From: Streptomyces monashensis
GTDB taxonomy: Bacteria > Actinomycetota > Actinomycetes > Streptomycetales > Streptomycetaceae
Length of the DNA stretch: 64,000 nucleotides
Assembly: GCF_001866665.1 (NCBI RefSeq)
Contig: NZ_MLYO01000035.1
Location: forward strand, 172,167 to 236,166
Reading direction: 5' to 3'
Positions within the stretch are counted from its first letter, which is position 1. Each line of letters starts with the position of its first letter. The notes beneath the pieces are model-generated. The model saw only the letters and a program-made list of their open reading frames with translations, was not told where the DNA came from and did no database searches. A program made the position numbers and the translations under genes. Below are positions 42,693-51,222 of this stretch, piece after piece.

Positions 42693-43670
42693 ATGAACGA
42701 ACTTTTCGGCACACTTTCCGACGGCACAGATGTCCATCGCTGGACCCTGGAGCGTGCCGGGACGCGCGTCGAGGTCCTGACGTACGGCGGCATCGTGCGC
42801 TCGCTGGAGGTGCCGGACCGCGAGGGCCTGCGGGCGAACGTCGTCCTCGGCTTCGGCTCCCTGGACGGCTATCTCGCCCACCCTGAGCCGTACTTCGGCG
42901 CCCTGGTCGGCCGGTACGCCAACCGGATCGCGGGCGCCCGCTTCCCGCTGGACGGCGCGCTCTACGCCCTGGAGCAGAACGACGGCACCAACTCCCTGCA
43001 CGGCGGCGCCCGCGGTTTCGACCGGCGGGTGTGGGACGCCGAGCCGGTCGAGCACGGCCTGCGGCTGAGCCGGGTCAGCCCGCACGGCGAGGAGGGCTTC
43101 CCGGGCCGGCTGGCGGTGTCGGTCACGTACACGCTGGACGCGTCCGGCGCCCTGCACCTCGCCTACGAGGCGACGACGGACGCGCCGACGGTCCTCAACC
43201 TCACGAGCCACGGCTACGTCAACCTGGCAGGCCGGGACGCCGGCCACGCGGGCGGCCACGAACTGCGCATCGCCGCCTCCCGCTTCACCCCGGTCGACGC
43301 GGACCTGATCCCGACGGGTGCCCTGGAAGACGTGACGGGCACCCGCTTCGACTTCCGCGAGGCCCGCAAGAGCGGCTCGGGCTACGACCACAACTTCGTC
43401 CTGGACAAGGGCCTGACCGCTACCGCGGAGGAGGTCGCCGAACTGCACGACCCCGCCTCCGGCCGCACCCTGACCCTCTCGACGACCGAACCGGGCCTCC
43501 AGCTCTACACCGCCGACCACCTGCCCGAGCCGTTCGCCCCGGGGGCCGGGATCGCCCTGGAGACCCAGCACTTCCCGGACTCCCCGAACCACCCGGAGTT
43601 CCCGAGCACGGTGCTGCGGCCGGGCGAGGTGTTCCGGTCGGAGACGGTGTACGCCTTCTCCGTCCGCTAG
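42693..43670 (+). CDS. galM: Aldose 1-epimerase (cytoplasmic galactose mutarotase)
   Basis: This 325-residue galactose-mutarotase-fold enzyme interconverts alpha and beta anomers of aldohexoses. It shows VLTYGGIVRSLEVPD, GALVGRYANRIAGARF, NDGTNSLHGGARGFD with catalytic His, LTSHGYVNLAG with the second His, YDHNFVLDKG and ALETQHFPDSPNHPEFPST with the catalytic Glu. TAGGGT ends six bases before the ATG, so translation is probably leaderless. A second, Tat-exported GalM lies at 61190-62362. Confidence 0.92.
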   Translation: MNELFGTLSDGTDVHRWTLERAGTRVEVLTYGGIVRSLEVPDREGLRANVVLGFGSLDGYLAHPEPYFGALVGRYANRIAGARFPLDGALYALEQNDGTNSLHGGARGFDRRVWDAEPVEHGLRLSRVSPHGEEGFPGRLAVSVTYTLDASGALHLAYEATTDAPTVLNLTSHGYVNLAGRDAGHAGGHELRIAASRFTPVDADLIPTGALEDVTGTRFDFREARKSGSGYDHNFVLDKGLTATAEEVAELHDPASGRTLTLSTTEPGLQLYTADHLPEPFAPGAGIALETQHFPDSPNHPEFPSTVLRPGEVFRSETVYAFSVR

Positions 43671-43704
43671 GACGGGCCTAGGGCGGGCCCTGGACACGGT
43701 CGTG

Positions 43705-44634
43705 TCAGACCGGTTCGCCCCTCATCCGCTTCGTCGCCCTGCCCAGCAGGGACATGGCGCCGCCGCAGATGAGCAGGGCCACCGCACCGCCCCCGATCTG
43801 CGGGACGTCGTGGCCCTTGATGCCCTCGACCGTCACGGTCGTGGCCAGCGCGAAGAGGATCGAGTACAGGCTCCGGCCGACCCTGGCACCGGCCGGAATC
43901 ACCTGGATCAGCTGCGGGATGGTGCTCGCGGCCGCCAGCGCCATCCCGAAGGGCAGCGCGGCGGCGGTCACCAGCGCGCCGAAGCCGAAGGAGTTGCCGT
44001 ACGCGCCCCAGCCGACGCCCTTGTAGAGCAGATAGCCGGCGGCGGCGAGGGACAGCAGCGCCAGCACGCCGTTGAGATAGGCGGCCCGGGTCGCGGCCTT
44101 GCGGGCGCCGGGCAGGTGCGCGGCCGGGGAGCGCCAGGCGTCCGCCGTGACGAGCCGCAGCTGCCGCTTGAGGGCCTGCATCTGCAGCAGCGAGTAGACG
44201 CCGAAGGCCAGCAGGCCCAGTCCGACGAGCGCGGCGACGAATCCGAGGGGCTGCCGTGTGATGCCGTAGTGGACGCCGCCGAAGGTGAGCGGCAGGCCGA
44301 GGATCATGCCGTAGGCCATCGGCTTGGACTTCGCCTGGATCTTCTCCGTGAGCTCGCGCTGGGCGGGCGTGAGGTGGGGATCCAGCCGCATGCGCCCCTC
44401 CCCGGCCTCGTGGCCGTGCGCCGGGGCCGGCTGCTGCGGCGGGTAGGGCTGCTGGGGCGGGTACGGCTGCTGCGGGGCGTAGGGCTGCTGGTACTGCGGC
44501 TGCTGCGGGTACGGGTACTGCGGCTGCTGATACTGCTGCGGCTGTCCGTACGGCCCGGCGAGCGGCTGTTGCGCGTACGGCCCCGCCGGCGGTTGCTGGC
44601 CGTAGGGCCCCGGTTGCTGCTGGCCTGGATACAC
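43705..44634 (-). CDS. Membrane protein with Pro/Gln/Tyr-rich N-terminal tail
   Basis: The protein has 309 residues. The first 75 are a low-complexity tail of PYGQQP, PQQYQQPQ and YPPQQP units, probably cytoplasmic and disordered. Then come LTPAQRELTEKIQAKSKPMAYG and about six membrane helices. No transport or catalytic motif is recognisable and I do not know the family. The GTG start at 44634 gives MYPGQQQPG. Tails like this in actinobacterial membrane proteins often mediate condensation or protein contacts. Confidence 0.72.
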   Translation of the reverse strand: MYPGQQQPGPYGQQPPAGPYAQQPLAGPYGQPQQYQQPQYPYPQQPQYQQPYAPQQPYPPQQPYPPQQPAPAHGHEAGEGRMRLDPHLTPAQRELTEKIQAKSKPMAYGMILGLPLTFGGVHYGITRQPLGFVAALVGLGLLAFGVYSLLQMQALKRQLRLVTADAWRSPAAHLPGARKAATRAAYLNGVLALLSLAAAGYLLYKGVGWGAYGNSFGFGALVTAAALPFGMALAAASTIPQLIQVIPAGARVGRSLYSILFALATTVTVEGIKGHDVPQIGGGAVALLICGGAMSLLGRATKRMRGEPV

Positions 44635-44770
44635 GTCGTCTCTCCCCCGTACCCGGTGTGTCCGGTGCTTCTCGCGGGCCGGGAGTCTGCCACACCCGCC
44701 CGCACGCTACGAGCCCCGGTCCAGGGGTCAGGTCCCGGACCGGGGCTGCATGTGGGGGACTTGTCCCGGA

Positions 44771-47257
44771 TCAGACGTTAATCGGCGCGGCGAGCCGGCG
44801 GTCCACGATCGAGCGTCCGGCGGTGATCTCGTACGAACCCTTCACAAACGCCCACGCCTTCGCCTTCTCGTCCCACACCTCGAAGGCACGGCGCGGGAGC
44901 GTGAGCGTCACCTCGGTGCTCTCGCCGGGCCCGGCCAGGGCGGAGGCGAAGCCGGCGAGCACGCGGGCCGGGCGCTCGGGGCCGGGCCCGGCCGGGGCGA
45001 CGTAGACCTGGACGACCTCGCGGCCGGGCCGCCCGCCGGTGTTGCGCAGCCCGACGCGGACCGTGACGGTGCCGTCGGCCCGTGGGGCGGCCGCCAGCGA
45101 CTCGTAGGCCCAGTCGGTGTAGCCGAGGCCGTGCCCGAAGGGGTACGCCGGGGTGCGGCCGGCCCGCTCCCAGGCGCGGTAGCCGATGAACAGGCCCTCG
45201 GTGTAAGGCAGTTGACCGTCGGCCGGGACGACCCGGGTGACCGGGGCGTCGGCGAGGGAGCCCCAGGTGGTGGGGAGCCGGCCGCCGGGCTCGTGGGCAC
45301 CGGTGAGGACGTCGGCCAGGGCGGCGCCGCCCTCCTGGCCGGGGAACCAGGTCAGCAGGACGGCGGCCACGTCCTCGCGCCAGGGCAGCTCCACCGGGGA
45401 GCCGGAGTTGACGACCACGACGGTGTTCGGGTTGGCGGCGGCGACCGCGCGGACCAGGTCGTCCTGGCGGCCGGGCAGGCGCAGGTCGGTGCGGTCGAAG
45501 CCCTCGGACTCGACACGGTCGGTGGTGGCGACCATGACGACGGCGGTGTCGGCGCCGCGCGCCGTCCGGGCGGCCTCGGCGATCAGCTCGTCGGCGTCGC
45601 GCTGCGGCTCGGCGTGCGCGAGGGCGAAGGTGACGACGCGCATCGGGAGGTCGTCGGGGAGCTGGACGACGTGGGTGAGGGAGACCTCGACCGGCTCGCC
45701 CGCGGTGAGTTCGGCCTCGGCGCGGGGTACCGGGGCGGCGAAGAAGGCCCCGAAGGGGTCGTCCTCGCCGGGACGCTGGACGTCGTCGAAGTACGTCGTG
45801 CCGTCGACGGTGAGCGTGAAGGCGCCCATGCCCTTGATGCCGAAGGCGTGCGGGCCGGACTCGCGGGGCGTGAAGGTGCCGGTCAGTTCGACGGTGTGGA
45901 GGTTCTCGTGCGTGACGCCCTCGGGGAGGTCGGTCCCCATCCACTGGATCAGCCCGCCCGGGGCGGACCGGGCGCCGATGACGGTGCCGGCACCGTCCCT
46001 GCACACGGCCCGGAGCGTGAACCCCGGCCCGGCGACGGCGAGTTCGGTGGCCGGGTCGGCGCCGACCGCGTAGCTGAGCGTGCCCTCGGGGAGGGCGGCG
46101 GTGAGGCCGTCGAGCGGGGAGACGATCCGGGCCGGGAAGACGGTGGCGGAACCGCCGCCGAGGACGCGGGCGTCGCGGGCGGCGGCACCGATGAGGGCCA
46201 CGGTGCCGCCCTCCTGCAGCGGCAGGGCGCCGCGCTCGTTGCGCACGAGGACGAAGGAGCGGCGGGCGATCTCGCGGGCCAGTTCACCGCCGTCGACGCT
46301 CGTAGGCGGTTCGGCGACGACGGATTCGGCGCCGTCGAGGATCCCGACGCGGGCGGCGAGCCGCAGCACGCGCCGTACAGCGGCGTCGACGCCGGCCTCG
46401 GCGACCCGGCCCTCCCGGACGGCGCGGGCGAGGGCGGCGCCGTAGACGGTGCGGGGGCCCGGCATGGCGACGTCGAGACCGCCCTCGATGTCGCCGACGG
46501 TGTCCCGGGCGGCCATCCAGTCGGAGACGTTGATGCCGTCGAAGCCCCATTCGCCGCGCAGGACTTCGTTGACCAGGTGGTGGTGCTCGGTCATGGTCGT
46601 GCCGTTGACCGCGTTGTAGGCGGTCATGACGCCCCAGGGGCGGGCGCCGGTGACGATCGCCTCGAAGGGGGCCAGGTACAGCTCGCGCAGGGCGCGTTCG
46701 GGGACCAGGTTGTCCACGGTGAAGCGGTCGGTCTCGGCGTCGTTGGCGACGAAGTGCTTGACGGTGGTGCCGACGCCGCCGGACTGGACGCCGGTGACGT
46801 ATCCGGTGCCGATCGCGCCGGTCAGGCAGGGGTCCTCGCTGTAGGCCTCGAAGTGGCGGCCGCCGAGCGGGGAGCGGTGGAGGTTGACGGTGGGGGCGAG
46901 CAGCACGTGGACGCCCTTGCGGCGTGCCTCCTGGGCGAGCAGCACGCCTGCGCGGCGGGCGAGGGCGGGGTCCCAGGTGGCGGCGAGCGCGGTCGGGGAG
47001 GGCAGGGCGACGGAGGGGTCGTCGGCGCTCCAGCGCACGCCGCGCACGCCGATGGGTCCGTCGGACATGACGAGCGAGCGCAGGCCGATCTCGGGGAGGG
47101 CGGGCAGGGTCCACACGTCCTGCCCGGCCAGCAGCCGCGCCTTGGCGTCGAGGCCGAGGCGCCGCAGCGCGGCGTCCACGACCGCTTCGCGCGCCGCGTC
47201 CGCGCCCGCTCCGTCCGCGCGTGCCCCGTCGGTGCGTGCCTTGTCCGTCTCCGTCAC
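44771..47257 (-). CDS. Beta-glucosidase, GH3 family with PA14 insert
   Basis: This 828-residue cytoplasmic glycosidase has three parts. The N-terminal (beta/alpha)8 domain has GPIGVRGVRW, LAPTVNLHRSPLGGRHFEAYSEDP, KHFVAND and GFDGINVSDWMAARDT, whose Asp (about residue 244) is the nucleophile. The alpha/beta-sandwich domain carries a PA14 insert (FTPRESGPHAFGIKGMG, about 390-530). The C-terminal fibronectin-III-like domain starts near GYTDWAYESL. PA14-containing GH3 enzymes act on cello- or plant-derived beta-glucosides. GAGGAGG before the GTG at 47257 fixes the start. The divergent TetR gene is its probable regulator. Confidence 0.9.
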   Translation of the reverse strand: MTETDKARTDGARADGAGADAAREAVVDAALRRLGLDAKARLLAGQDVWTLPALPEIGLRSLVMSDGPIGVRGVRWSADDPSVALPSPTALAATWDPALARRAGVLLAQEARRKGVHVLLAPTVNLHRSPLGGRHFEAYSEDPCLTGAIGTGYVTGVQSGGVGTTVKHFVANDAETDRFTVDNLVPERALRELYLAPFEAIVTGARPWGVMTAYNAVNGTTMTEHHHLVNEVLRGEWGFDGINVSDWMAARDTVGDIEGGLDVAMPGPRTVYGAALARAVREGRVAEAGVDAAVRRVLRLAARVGILDGAESVVAEPPTSVDGGELAREIARRSFVLVRNERGALPLQEGGTVALIGAAARDARVLGGGSATVFPARIVSPLDGLTAALPEGTLSYAVGADPATELAVAGPGFTLRAVCRDGAGTVIGARSAPGGLIQWMGTDLPEGVTHENLHTVELTGTFTPRESGPHAFGIKGMGAFTLTVDGTTYFDDVQRPGEDDPFGAFFAAPVPRAEAELTAGEPVEVSLTHVVQLPDDLPMRVVTFALAHAEPQRDADELIAEAARTARGADTAVVMVATTDRVESEGFDRTDLRLPGRQDDLVRAVAAANPNTVVVVNSGSPVELPWREDVAAVLLTWFPGQEGGAALADVLTGAHEPGGRLPTTWGSLADAPVTRVVPADGQLPYTEGLFIGYRAWERAGRTPAYPFGHGLGYTDWAYESLAAAPRADGTVTVRVGLRNTGGRPGREVVQVYVAPAGPGPERPARVLAGFASALAGPGESTEVTLTLPRRAFEVWDEKAKAWAFVKGSYEITAGRSIVDRRLAAPINV

Positions 47258-47330
47258 GGCGGTGCCTCCTCGTCGAGTCCCGGTGTGCCTCCCGGTGCCC
47301 TCCTCATCCTGCATCCGTTGCCTGTAGAGC

Positions 47331-47351
47331 GGTAGGTTTCGTTATCCTGCC
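47331..47351. promoter_or_regulatory. Inverted repeat between GH3 and TetR genes
   Basis: GGTAGG (47331-47336) and CCTGCC (47346-47351) make an imperfect dyad around nine A/T-richer bases, midway between the divergent GH3 and TetR starts. It is the best candidate operator for the TetR protein here. Confidence 0.4.
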
Positions 47352-47389
47352 GTTATTTTGAGCCCGCTCGCATGCCGTACGGTGACGGC

Positions 47390-47953
47390 ATGAACGCGAG
47401 GGTCAGGAGCGAGGAGCGGCGCGCGGAGATCGTCGGGGCGGCACTGGAGGTCATCGCCGAGCGCGGTTACCGGGGGGCGAGCGTGGCCGCGGTGGCCGAG
47501 CGGGTGGGGCTGACCCAGCAGGGGCTGCTGCACTACTTCCCCACCAAGGACGCTCTGCTGGTGGCGGTGCTCCAGGAGCGGGACCGGTGGGACGCGGTGC
47601 CGGACAGCCGGTGGCGGATGGATCTGCTGGCCTCCCTGGTCGAGTACAACGCGATGCGCCCGGCGATCATCCAGACCTTCTCGGCGCTGCTCGGCGAGAG
47701 CGTGACGGAGGAACATCCGGCACGGGCGTTCTTCACCGAGCGGTACGCGCGCGTGCGGGCGTCCATGGCGACGGTGCTGCGCGCCGAGTACGGCGACCTC
47801 CTGCCGAACGGCCTCACCCCGGAGCGCACCGCGCCGCTGCTGGTCGCCGTGATGGACGGGTTGCAGTTCCAGTGGCTGCTGGACCCGGAGTCGGTGGACA
47901 TGCCGGGCGCGTTCCGGGACTTCCTGCGGCTGCTGGGCGAGCCTGCGGACTGA
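47390..47953 (+). CDS. TetR-family regulator beside the GH3 gene
   Basis: This 187-residue protein has RSEERRAEIVGAALEVIAERG followed by the helix-turn-helix ASVAAVAERVGLTQQGLLHYFPTKDALL. The C terminus resembles TetR_C_6/BetI-type domains. It is divergent from the beta-glucosidase with 132 bases between starts, so local repression induced by a glucoside or its product is inferred. TACGGT ends six bases before the ATG at 47390, another leaderless candidate. Confidence 0.88.
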   Translation: MNARVRSEERRAEIVGAALEVIAERGYRGASVAAVAERVGLTQQGLLHYFPTKDALLVAVLQERDRWDAVPDSRWRMDLLASLVEYNAMRPAIIQTFSALLGESVTEEHPARAFFTERYARVRASMATVLRAEYGDLLPNGLTPERTAPLLVAVMDGLQFQWLLDPESVDMPGAFRDFLRLLGEPAD

Positions 47954-48151
47954 GGAACCGGGATGGCCCCCGCCCCGGGAGGCCGGCAGGGCACCGCCGT
48001 CGGCCTGTTCGACACGGGCCGGCGCGGGTGACGTTCACCGGTGGCCCTCCCGTGTCCGGGCGACCGCCTGGGCGAGGTCGGCGGGGGAGGCGCGGGGTCG
48101 CCGGCGAAGAGCGCACCGCCCGCGAACGCCCGGCCGGCCGCCAGTCGCGGA

Positions 48152-48973
48152 TCAGGAGGTGACGTCCTGCGAGCGCGACCGCCCGTCGGCCGCGGAGCCC
48201 CCGGTGCCCTCCGTCCCGTCCTCCTCGGCCTCCTCCCCCAGGAGCTCCCGGGCCAGCAGCGTCGCCCCCGCCACCGCGCCCGGCATCAGGAAGACCGCGA
48301 CGAAGGGGACCAGGAAGGCCAGGCCGAGCGGGGTGCCGAAGCCCCAGACCAGGGTCTTGCGGGAGCGCAGCAGGGCGAGCCGGGCACGCAGTTCCACGCC
48401 ACGGCGCTGGAGGGCCACGGCGGCCAGTTCCTCGGTGAGGAAGAAGCCGGTGACGAAGAAGCCGAGCACGGGCACCACGGTCTGGCCGACGAACGGCAGG
48501 AGGCCCAGGGCGAAGAGCAGGACGCCCCAGAGCCCGGCCCGCACCAGCACGCGCAGGCTGTCGCGGCCCGAGATCCACAGCTCGCGCCAGAGCGGGAGGT
48601 CCGAGCGCGGGGCGGTGCCGTCGGGCGAGACGTCCGCGTCGACCTTCTCCGACAGGCTCTCGTAGAAGGGCTGGCCGACCAGCAGGGACACGGCCGTGAA
48701 GGTGAGCACGGCCAGCAGCAGGCCGAGCGCGAACAGGACGGCGGTGAGCAAGCCGCGGAACAGGCCCTGCCAGGGGCTGGACCAGTGGTCCGCGAACGGC
48801 GTCGCCCAGGTGACCGCGTCCTCGCCCCACACGGCGAGCGCGACCAGCGCCGCCGCGTACAGGACCAGAGTGATCAGCCCGGGCAGCAGCCCGAAGCCGT
48901 ACTGCCTGCCGTGCCGGCCGACCCAGCGCTGGCCCTTGAGCAGACAGCCGAAGCCCACCCCGAGATCACGCAT
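48152..48973 (-). CDS. EI24/CysZ-like membrane protein
   Basis: This 273-residue protein with about six membrane helices shows the EI24 domain: LLPGLITLVLYAAALVAL, FTAVSLLVGQPFYESLSEKVD and RRGVELRARLALLRSRKTLVWGFG. Bacterial members include CysZ sulfate permeases. This copy lies away from sulfur genes, so its substrate is unclear. The acidic and Ser-rich tail EEAEEDGTEGTGGSAADGRS is probably cytoplasmic. TAGGGT ends seven bases before the ATG, giving another leaderless start. The upstream gap 47954-48151 holds no further gene that I can see. Confidence 0.82.
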   Translation of the reverse strand: MRDLGVGFGCLLKGQRWVGRHGRQYGFGLLPGLITLVLYAAALVALAVWGEDAVTWATPFADHWSSPWQGLFRGLLTAVLFALGLLLAVLTFTAVSLLVGQPFYESLSEKVDADVSPDGTAPRSDLPLWRELWISGRDSLRVLVRAGLWGVLLFALGLLPFVGQTVVPVLGFFVTGFFLTEELAAVALQRRGVELRARLALLRSRKTLVWGFGTPLGLAFLVPFVAVFLMPGAVAGATLLARELLGEEAEEDGTEGTGGSAADGRSRSQDVTS

Positions 48974-49009
48974 GGCCGAAACCCTACCCGCGGGATCCCG
49001 CCCCGGGCA

Positions 49010-49477
49010 TCAGTCGCCCAGCATCCGCCGCAGCAGATCGCGCAGCGAGCGGCGCTCGTCCTCGGAGAGGCCGGCGAGGGGTTCGCGGGCGAAGCGCAGG
49101 CCCTCGCGCAGGTCCCTGGCCATGCGCAGCCCCTCGTCGGTGGCGGCGGCCAGCTTCACCCGGCGGTCGGCGGGGTCGGGGCGCCGCTCGACCAGCCCCC
49201 GGGACTCCAGGCGGTCCACGATCCCGGTCACGTTGGACGGCTCGCACTTCAGCTTCTGCGCGAGTTTGCGCATCGGCAACGGCTCCAGCGAGAGCAGGCT
49301 GAGCAGCCGGGCCTGCGGGCCTGTCAGCGTGTGCTCGCCCGCCGCCTTCTCGTAGTCCGCGTAGAAGCGGGCCACGACGTCGCCGATCAGCTCGACGACC
49401 TCCAGGGTCAGGGCGTCGGGGCGGCGGGTCCGCGAAGGACCGGACGGGGCAGACGGGGTGGACGACGGAGTGGACAT
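49010..49477 (-). CDS. MarR-family regulator
   Basis: This 155-residue winged-helix protein has a disordered Ser/Pro-rich start, then VVELIGDVVARFYADYEKA, LTGPQARLLSLLSLEPLPMRKLAQKL and the DNA-recognition segment CEPSNVTGIVDRLESRGLVERRP with the typical ADRR wing. The only Cys lies in the recognition helix, not near the N terminus as in OhrR, so peroxide sensing is not obvious. It probably represses itself and the divergent CurA-like reductase through palindromes at 49495-49545. TATCCT ends seven bases before the ATG. Confidence 0.88.
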   Translation of the reverse strand: MSTPSSTPSAPSGPSRTRRPDALTLEVVELIGDVVARFYADYEKAAGEHTLTGPQARLLSLLSLEPLPMRKLAQKLKCEPSNVTGIVDRLESRGLVERRPDPADRRVKLAAATDEGLRMARDLREGLRFAREPLAGLSEDERRSLRDLLRRMLGD

Positions 49478-49494
49478 GCGCTCCAGGATACTCC

Positions 49495-49545
49495 GTTACT
49501 TGACATCATGAAATATTCAGGAGCATGGTTGTTTCAGGTACTGAA
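49495..49545. promoter_or_regulatory. A/T-rich MarR operator region
   Basis: In the 118-base divergent gap, TTCAGGTACTGAA (49533-49545) is a perfect 5-bp dyad, and TTACTTGACATCATGAAAT (around 49497-49515) is an imperfect one. Such paired short palindromes in an A/T-rich patch are typical MarR targets between a repressor gene and its oxidoreductase gene. Confidence 0.5.
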
Positions 49546-49595
49546 GTATTTGCAGCAATCAGTAGCCCCGTCAGCCTCCCGAAGAAAGGCCCGTC

Positions 49596-50624
49596 ATGAT
49601 CAACCGCGAGTGGCACCTGCTCAGCCGTCCCGTCGGCTGGCCGAAGCCCGAGGACTTCGCCCTGGTCGAGACCGAGGTCCCGACTCCGCGCGAGGGCCAG
49701 GTACTGGTGCGGAACACGTACCTCTCCGTGGACCCGTACATGCGCGGCCGGATGAGTGCCGCGAAGTCGTACGCCGCCCCGTTCGAGCTGGGCAAGGTCA
49801 TGCAGGGCGGCGCGGTCGGCGAGGTGATCGAGTCCAAGGCCGAGGGCATCGAGGTCGGCGACCACGTCCTGCACTTCTTCGGCTGGCGCGAGTACGCGGC
49901 CGTGGACGCGAAGAACGCCGTCAAGGTGGGCCCGACGGCCGTACCGGCCGTGAAGGTGGAGACGCAGGACGTGCCGCTGTCGGCGTACCTCGGTGTGCTC
50001 GGCATGACCGGCCTGACCGCCTACGCGGGCCTGCTGCGCACCGCCTCCTTCAAGGAGGGCGACATCGTCTTCGTCTCCGGCGCCGCGGGTGCCGTGGGCA
50101 GCGAGGTCGGCCAGCTCGCCAAGCTGCTCGGCGCCTCGCGCGTGATCGGCTCGGCCGGCTCCGACGGGAAGGTGAAGCTGCTGGTCGAGGAGTACGGCTT
50201 CGACGCGGCGTTCAACTACAAGAACGGCCCGGTCGCCGAGCAGCTGCGCGAGGCCGCGCCCGACGGCATCGACGTCTACTTCGACAACGTCGGCGGCGAC
50301 CACCTGGAGGCGGCCATCGGCTCGCTCCGCGAGGGCGGCCGGATCGCGGTCTGCGGCATGATCTCGGTCTACAACAACACCGAGCCCGCGCCCGGCCCGA
50401 AGAACCTCGCCCGGCTGATCCAGACCCGGGGCCGCATCGAGGGCTTCCTGGTCGGCGACCACTACGACCTGCAGCCCGAGTTCGTCCAGAAGGTCGCGCC
50501 GTGGGTCGCCTCGGGCGAGCTGAAGTACCGCGAGACGGTCGTCGAGGGCATCGAGAACAACCTGGAGGCGTTCCTCGGGGTCCTGCGCGGCGACAACATC
50601 GGCAAGATGATCGTCAAGCTCTGA
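49596..50624 (+). CDS. NADPH-dependent alkenal/one oxidoreductase (CurA/MDR type)
   Basis: This 342-residue medium-chain reductase lacks catalytic zinc. It begins INREWHLLSRPVGWPKPEDF and has VSGAAGAVGSEVGQLAKLLG, the nucleotide loop AAGAVG typical of the leukotriene/prostaglandin reductase and CurA group. VYFDNVGGDHLEAAIGSL and GRIEGFLVGDHYDLQPEF follow. Such enzymes reduce C=C bonds in reactive enones. Its divergent MarR regulator and the downstream Ohr peroxidase suggest a small stress unit for reactive aldehydes and lipid peroxides. GAAAGG precedes the ATG. Confidence 0.9.
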   Translation: MINREWHLLSRPVGWPKPEDFALVETEVPTPREGQVLVRNTYLSVDPYMRGRMSAAKSYAAPFELGKVMQGGAVGEVIESKAEGIEVGDHVLHFFGWREYAAVDAKNAVKVGPTAVPAVKVETQDVPLSAYLGVLGMTGLTAYAGLLRTASFKEGDIVFVSGAAGAVGSEVGQLAKLLGASRVIGSAGSDGKVKLLVEEYGFDAAFNYKNGPVAEQLREAAPDGIDVYFDNVGGDHLEAAIGSLREGGRIAVCGMISVYNNTEPAPGPKNLARLIQTRGRIEGFLVGDHYDLQPEFVQKVAPWVASGELKYRETVVEGIENNLEAFLGVLRGDNIGKMIVKL

Positions 50625-50741
50625 GGTCCGGCGGACCCCGGCAGCCCTTCCCTGTCGATTTCGGCATGCGGTAACTTCTTTCCGAAATCTGCCGTCGATC
50701 GTGGGCGCGAGTCGCGGCGGACCGAGGAGGAAGACAACCGC

Positions 50742-51161
50742 ATGCCCATCACGCAGAACGACGTCCGCTACACCGCCGTCGCCACCGCCGAGAACGGTCG
50801 CGACGGCCGGGTCGCGACCGACGACGGCAGGCTCGACGTCGTCGTGAACCCGCCCAAGGAGATGGGCGGCAGCGGGGCCGGGACCAACCCGGAGCAGCTG
50901 TTCGCCGCCGGTTACAGCGCCTGCTTCCAGGGCGCGCTGGCCGTGGTCGCCCGGCAGGAGGGCGCCGACGTCTCCGGCTCGACCGTCACCGCGAAGGTCG
51001 GCATCGGCAAGAACGACGACGGGTTCGGGATCATCGTGGAGATCTCCGCGAACATCCCGAACGTGTCCGCCGAGGCGGCCCGGGACCTGGTCGAGAAGGC
51101 GCACCAGGTGTGCCCGTACTCGAAGGCGACCCGGGGCGACGTCACCGTGACGCTGGTCTGA
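50742..51161 (+). CDS. ohr: Organic hydroperoxide resistance protein (Ohr/OsmC)
   Basis: This 139-residue thiol peroxidase has the two conserved Cys of Ohr: AAGYSACFQGALAVVAR (peroxidatic) and AHQVCPYSKATRGDV (resolving). TNPEQLFAAGY and GRDGRVATDDG with the catalytic Arg are family blocks. It reduces organic and lipid hydroperoxides using dihydrolipoyl thiols. The usual OhrR is not adjacent; the nearest MarR gene lacks the expected N-terminal Cys. GAGGAGGAAGAC lies upstream of the ATG. Confidence 0.93.
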   Translation: MPITQNDVRYTAVATAENGRDGRVATDDGRLDVVVNPPKEMGGSGAGTNPEQLFAAGYSACFQGALAVVARQEGADVSGSTVTAKVGIGKNDDGFGIIVEISANIPNVSAEAARDLVEKAHQVCPYSKATRGDVTVTLV

Positions 51162-51179
51162 CCACCGTCGTTCTCACGA

Positions 51180-51218
51180 CGGCAGCCGCATCCCTGGACG
51201 TGGGGTGCGGCTGCCGTG
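51180..51218. terminator. Terminator between ohr and the serine hydrolase gene
   Basis: ACGGCAGCCGCA (51180-51191) pairs perfectly with 51207-51218 around a 15-base loop between two convergent genes. It can end both transcripts. Confidence 0.8.
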
Positions 51219-51222
51219 TCGC

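Noticed and set aside
47954..48151. Possible small gene between the TetR and EI24 genes
   Set aside because: No frame has a plausible start, ribosome-binding site and codon pattern. It appears to be spacer DNA.
49010..49477. MarR gene as OhrR for the nearby ohr gene
   Set aside because: The conserved N-terminal sensing Cys of OhrR is absent and the curA-like gene lies between. Indirect control is not excluded.
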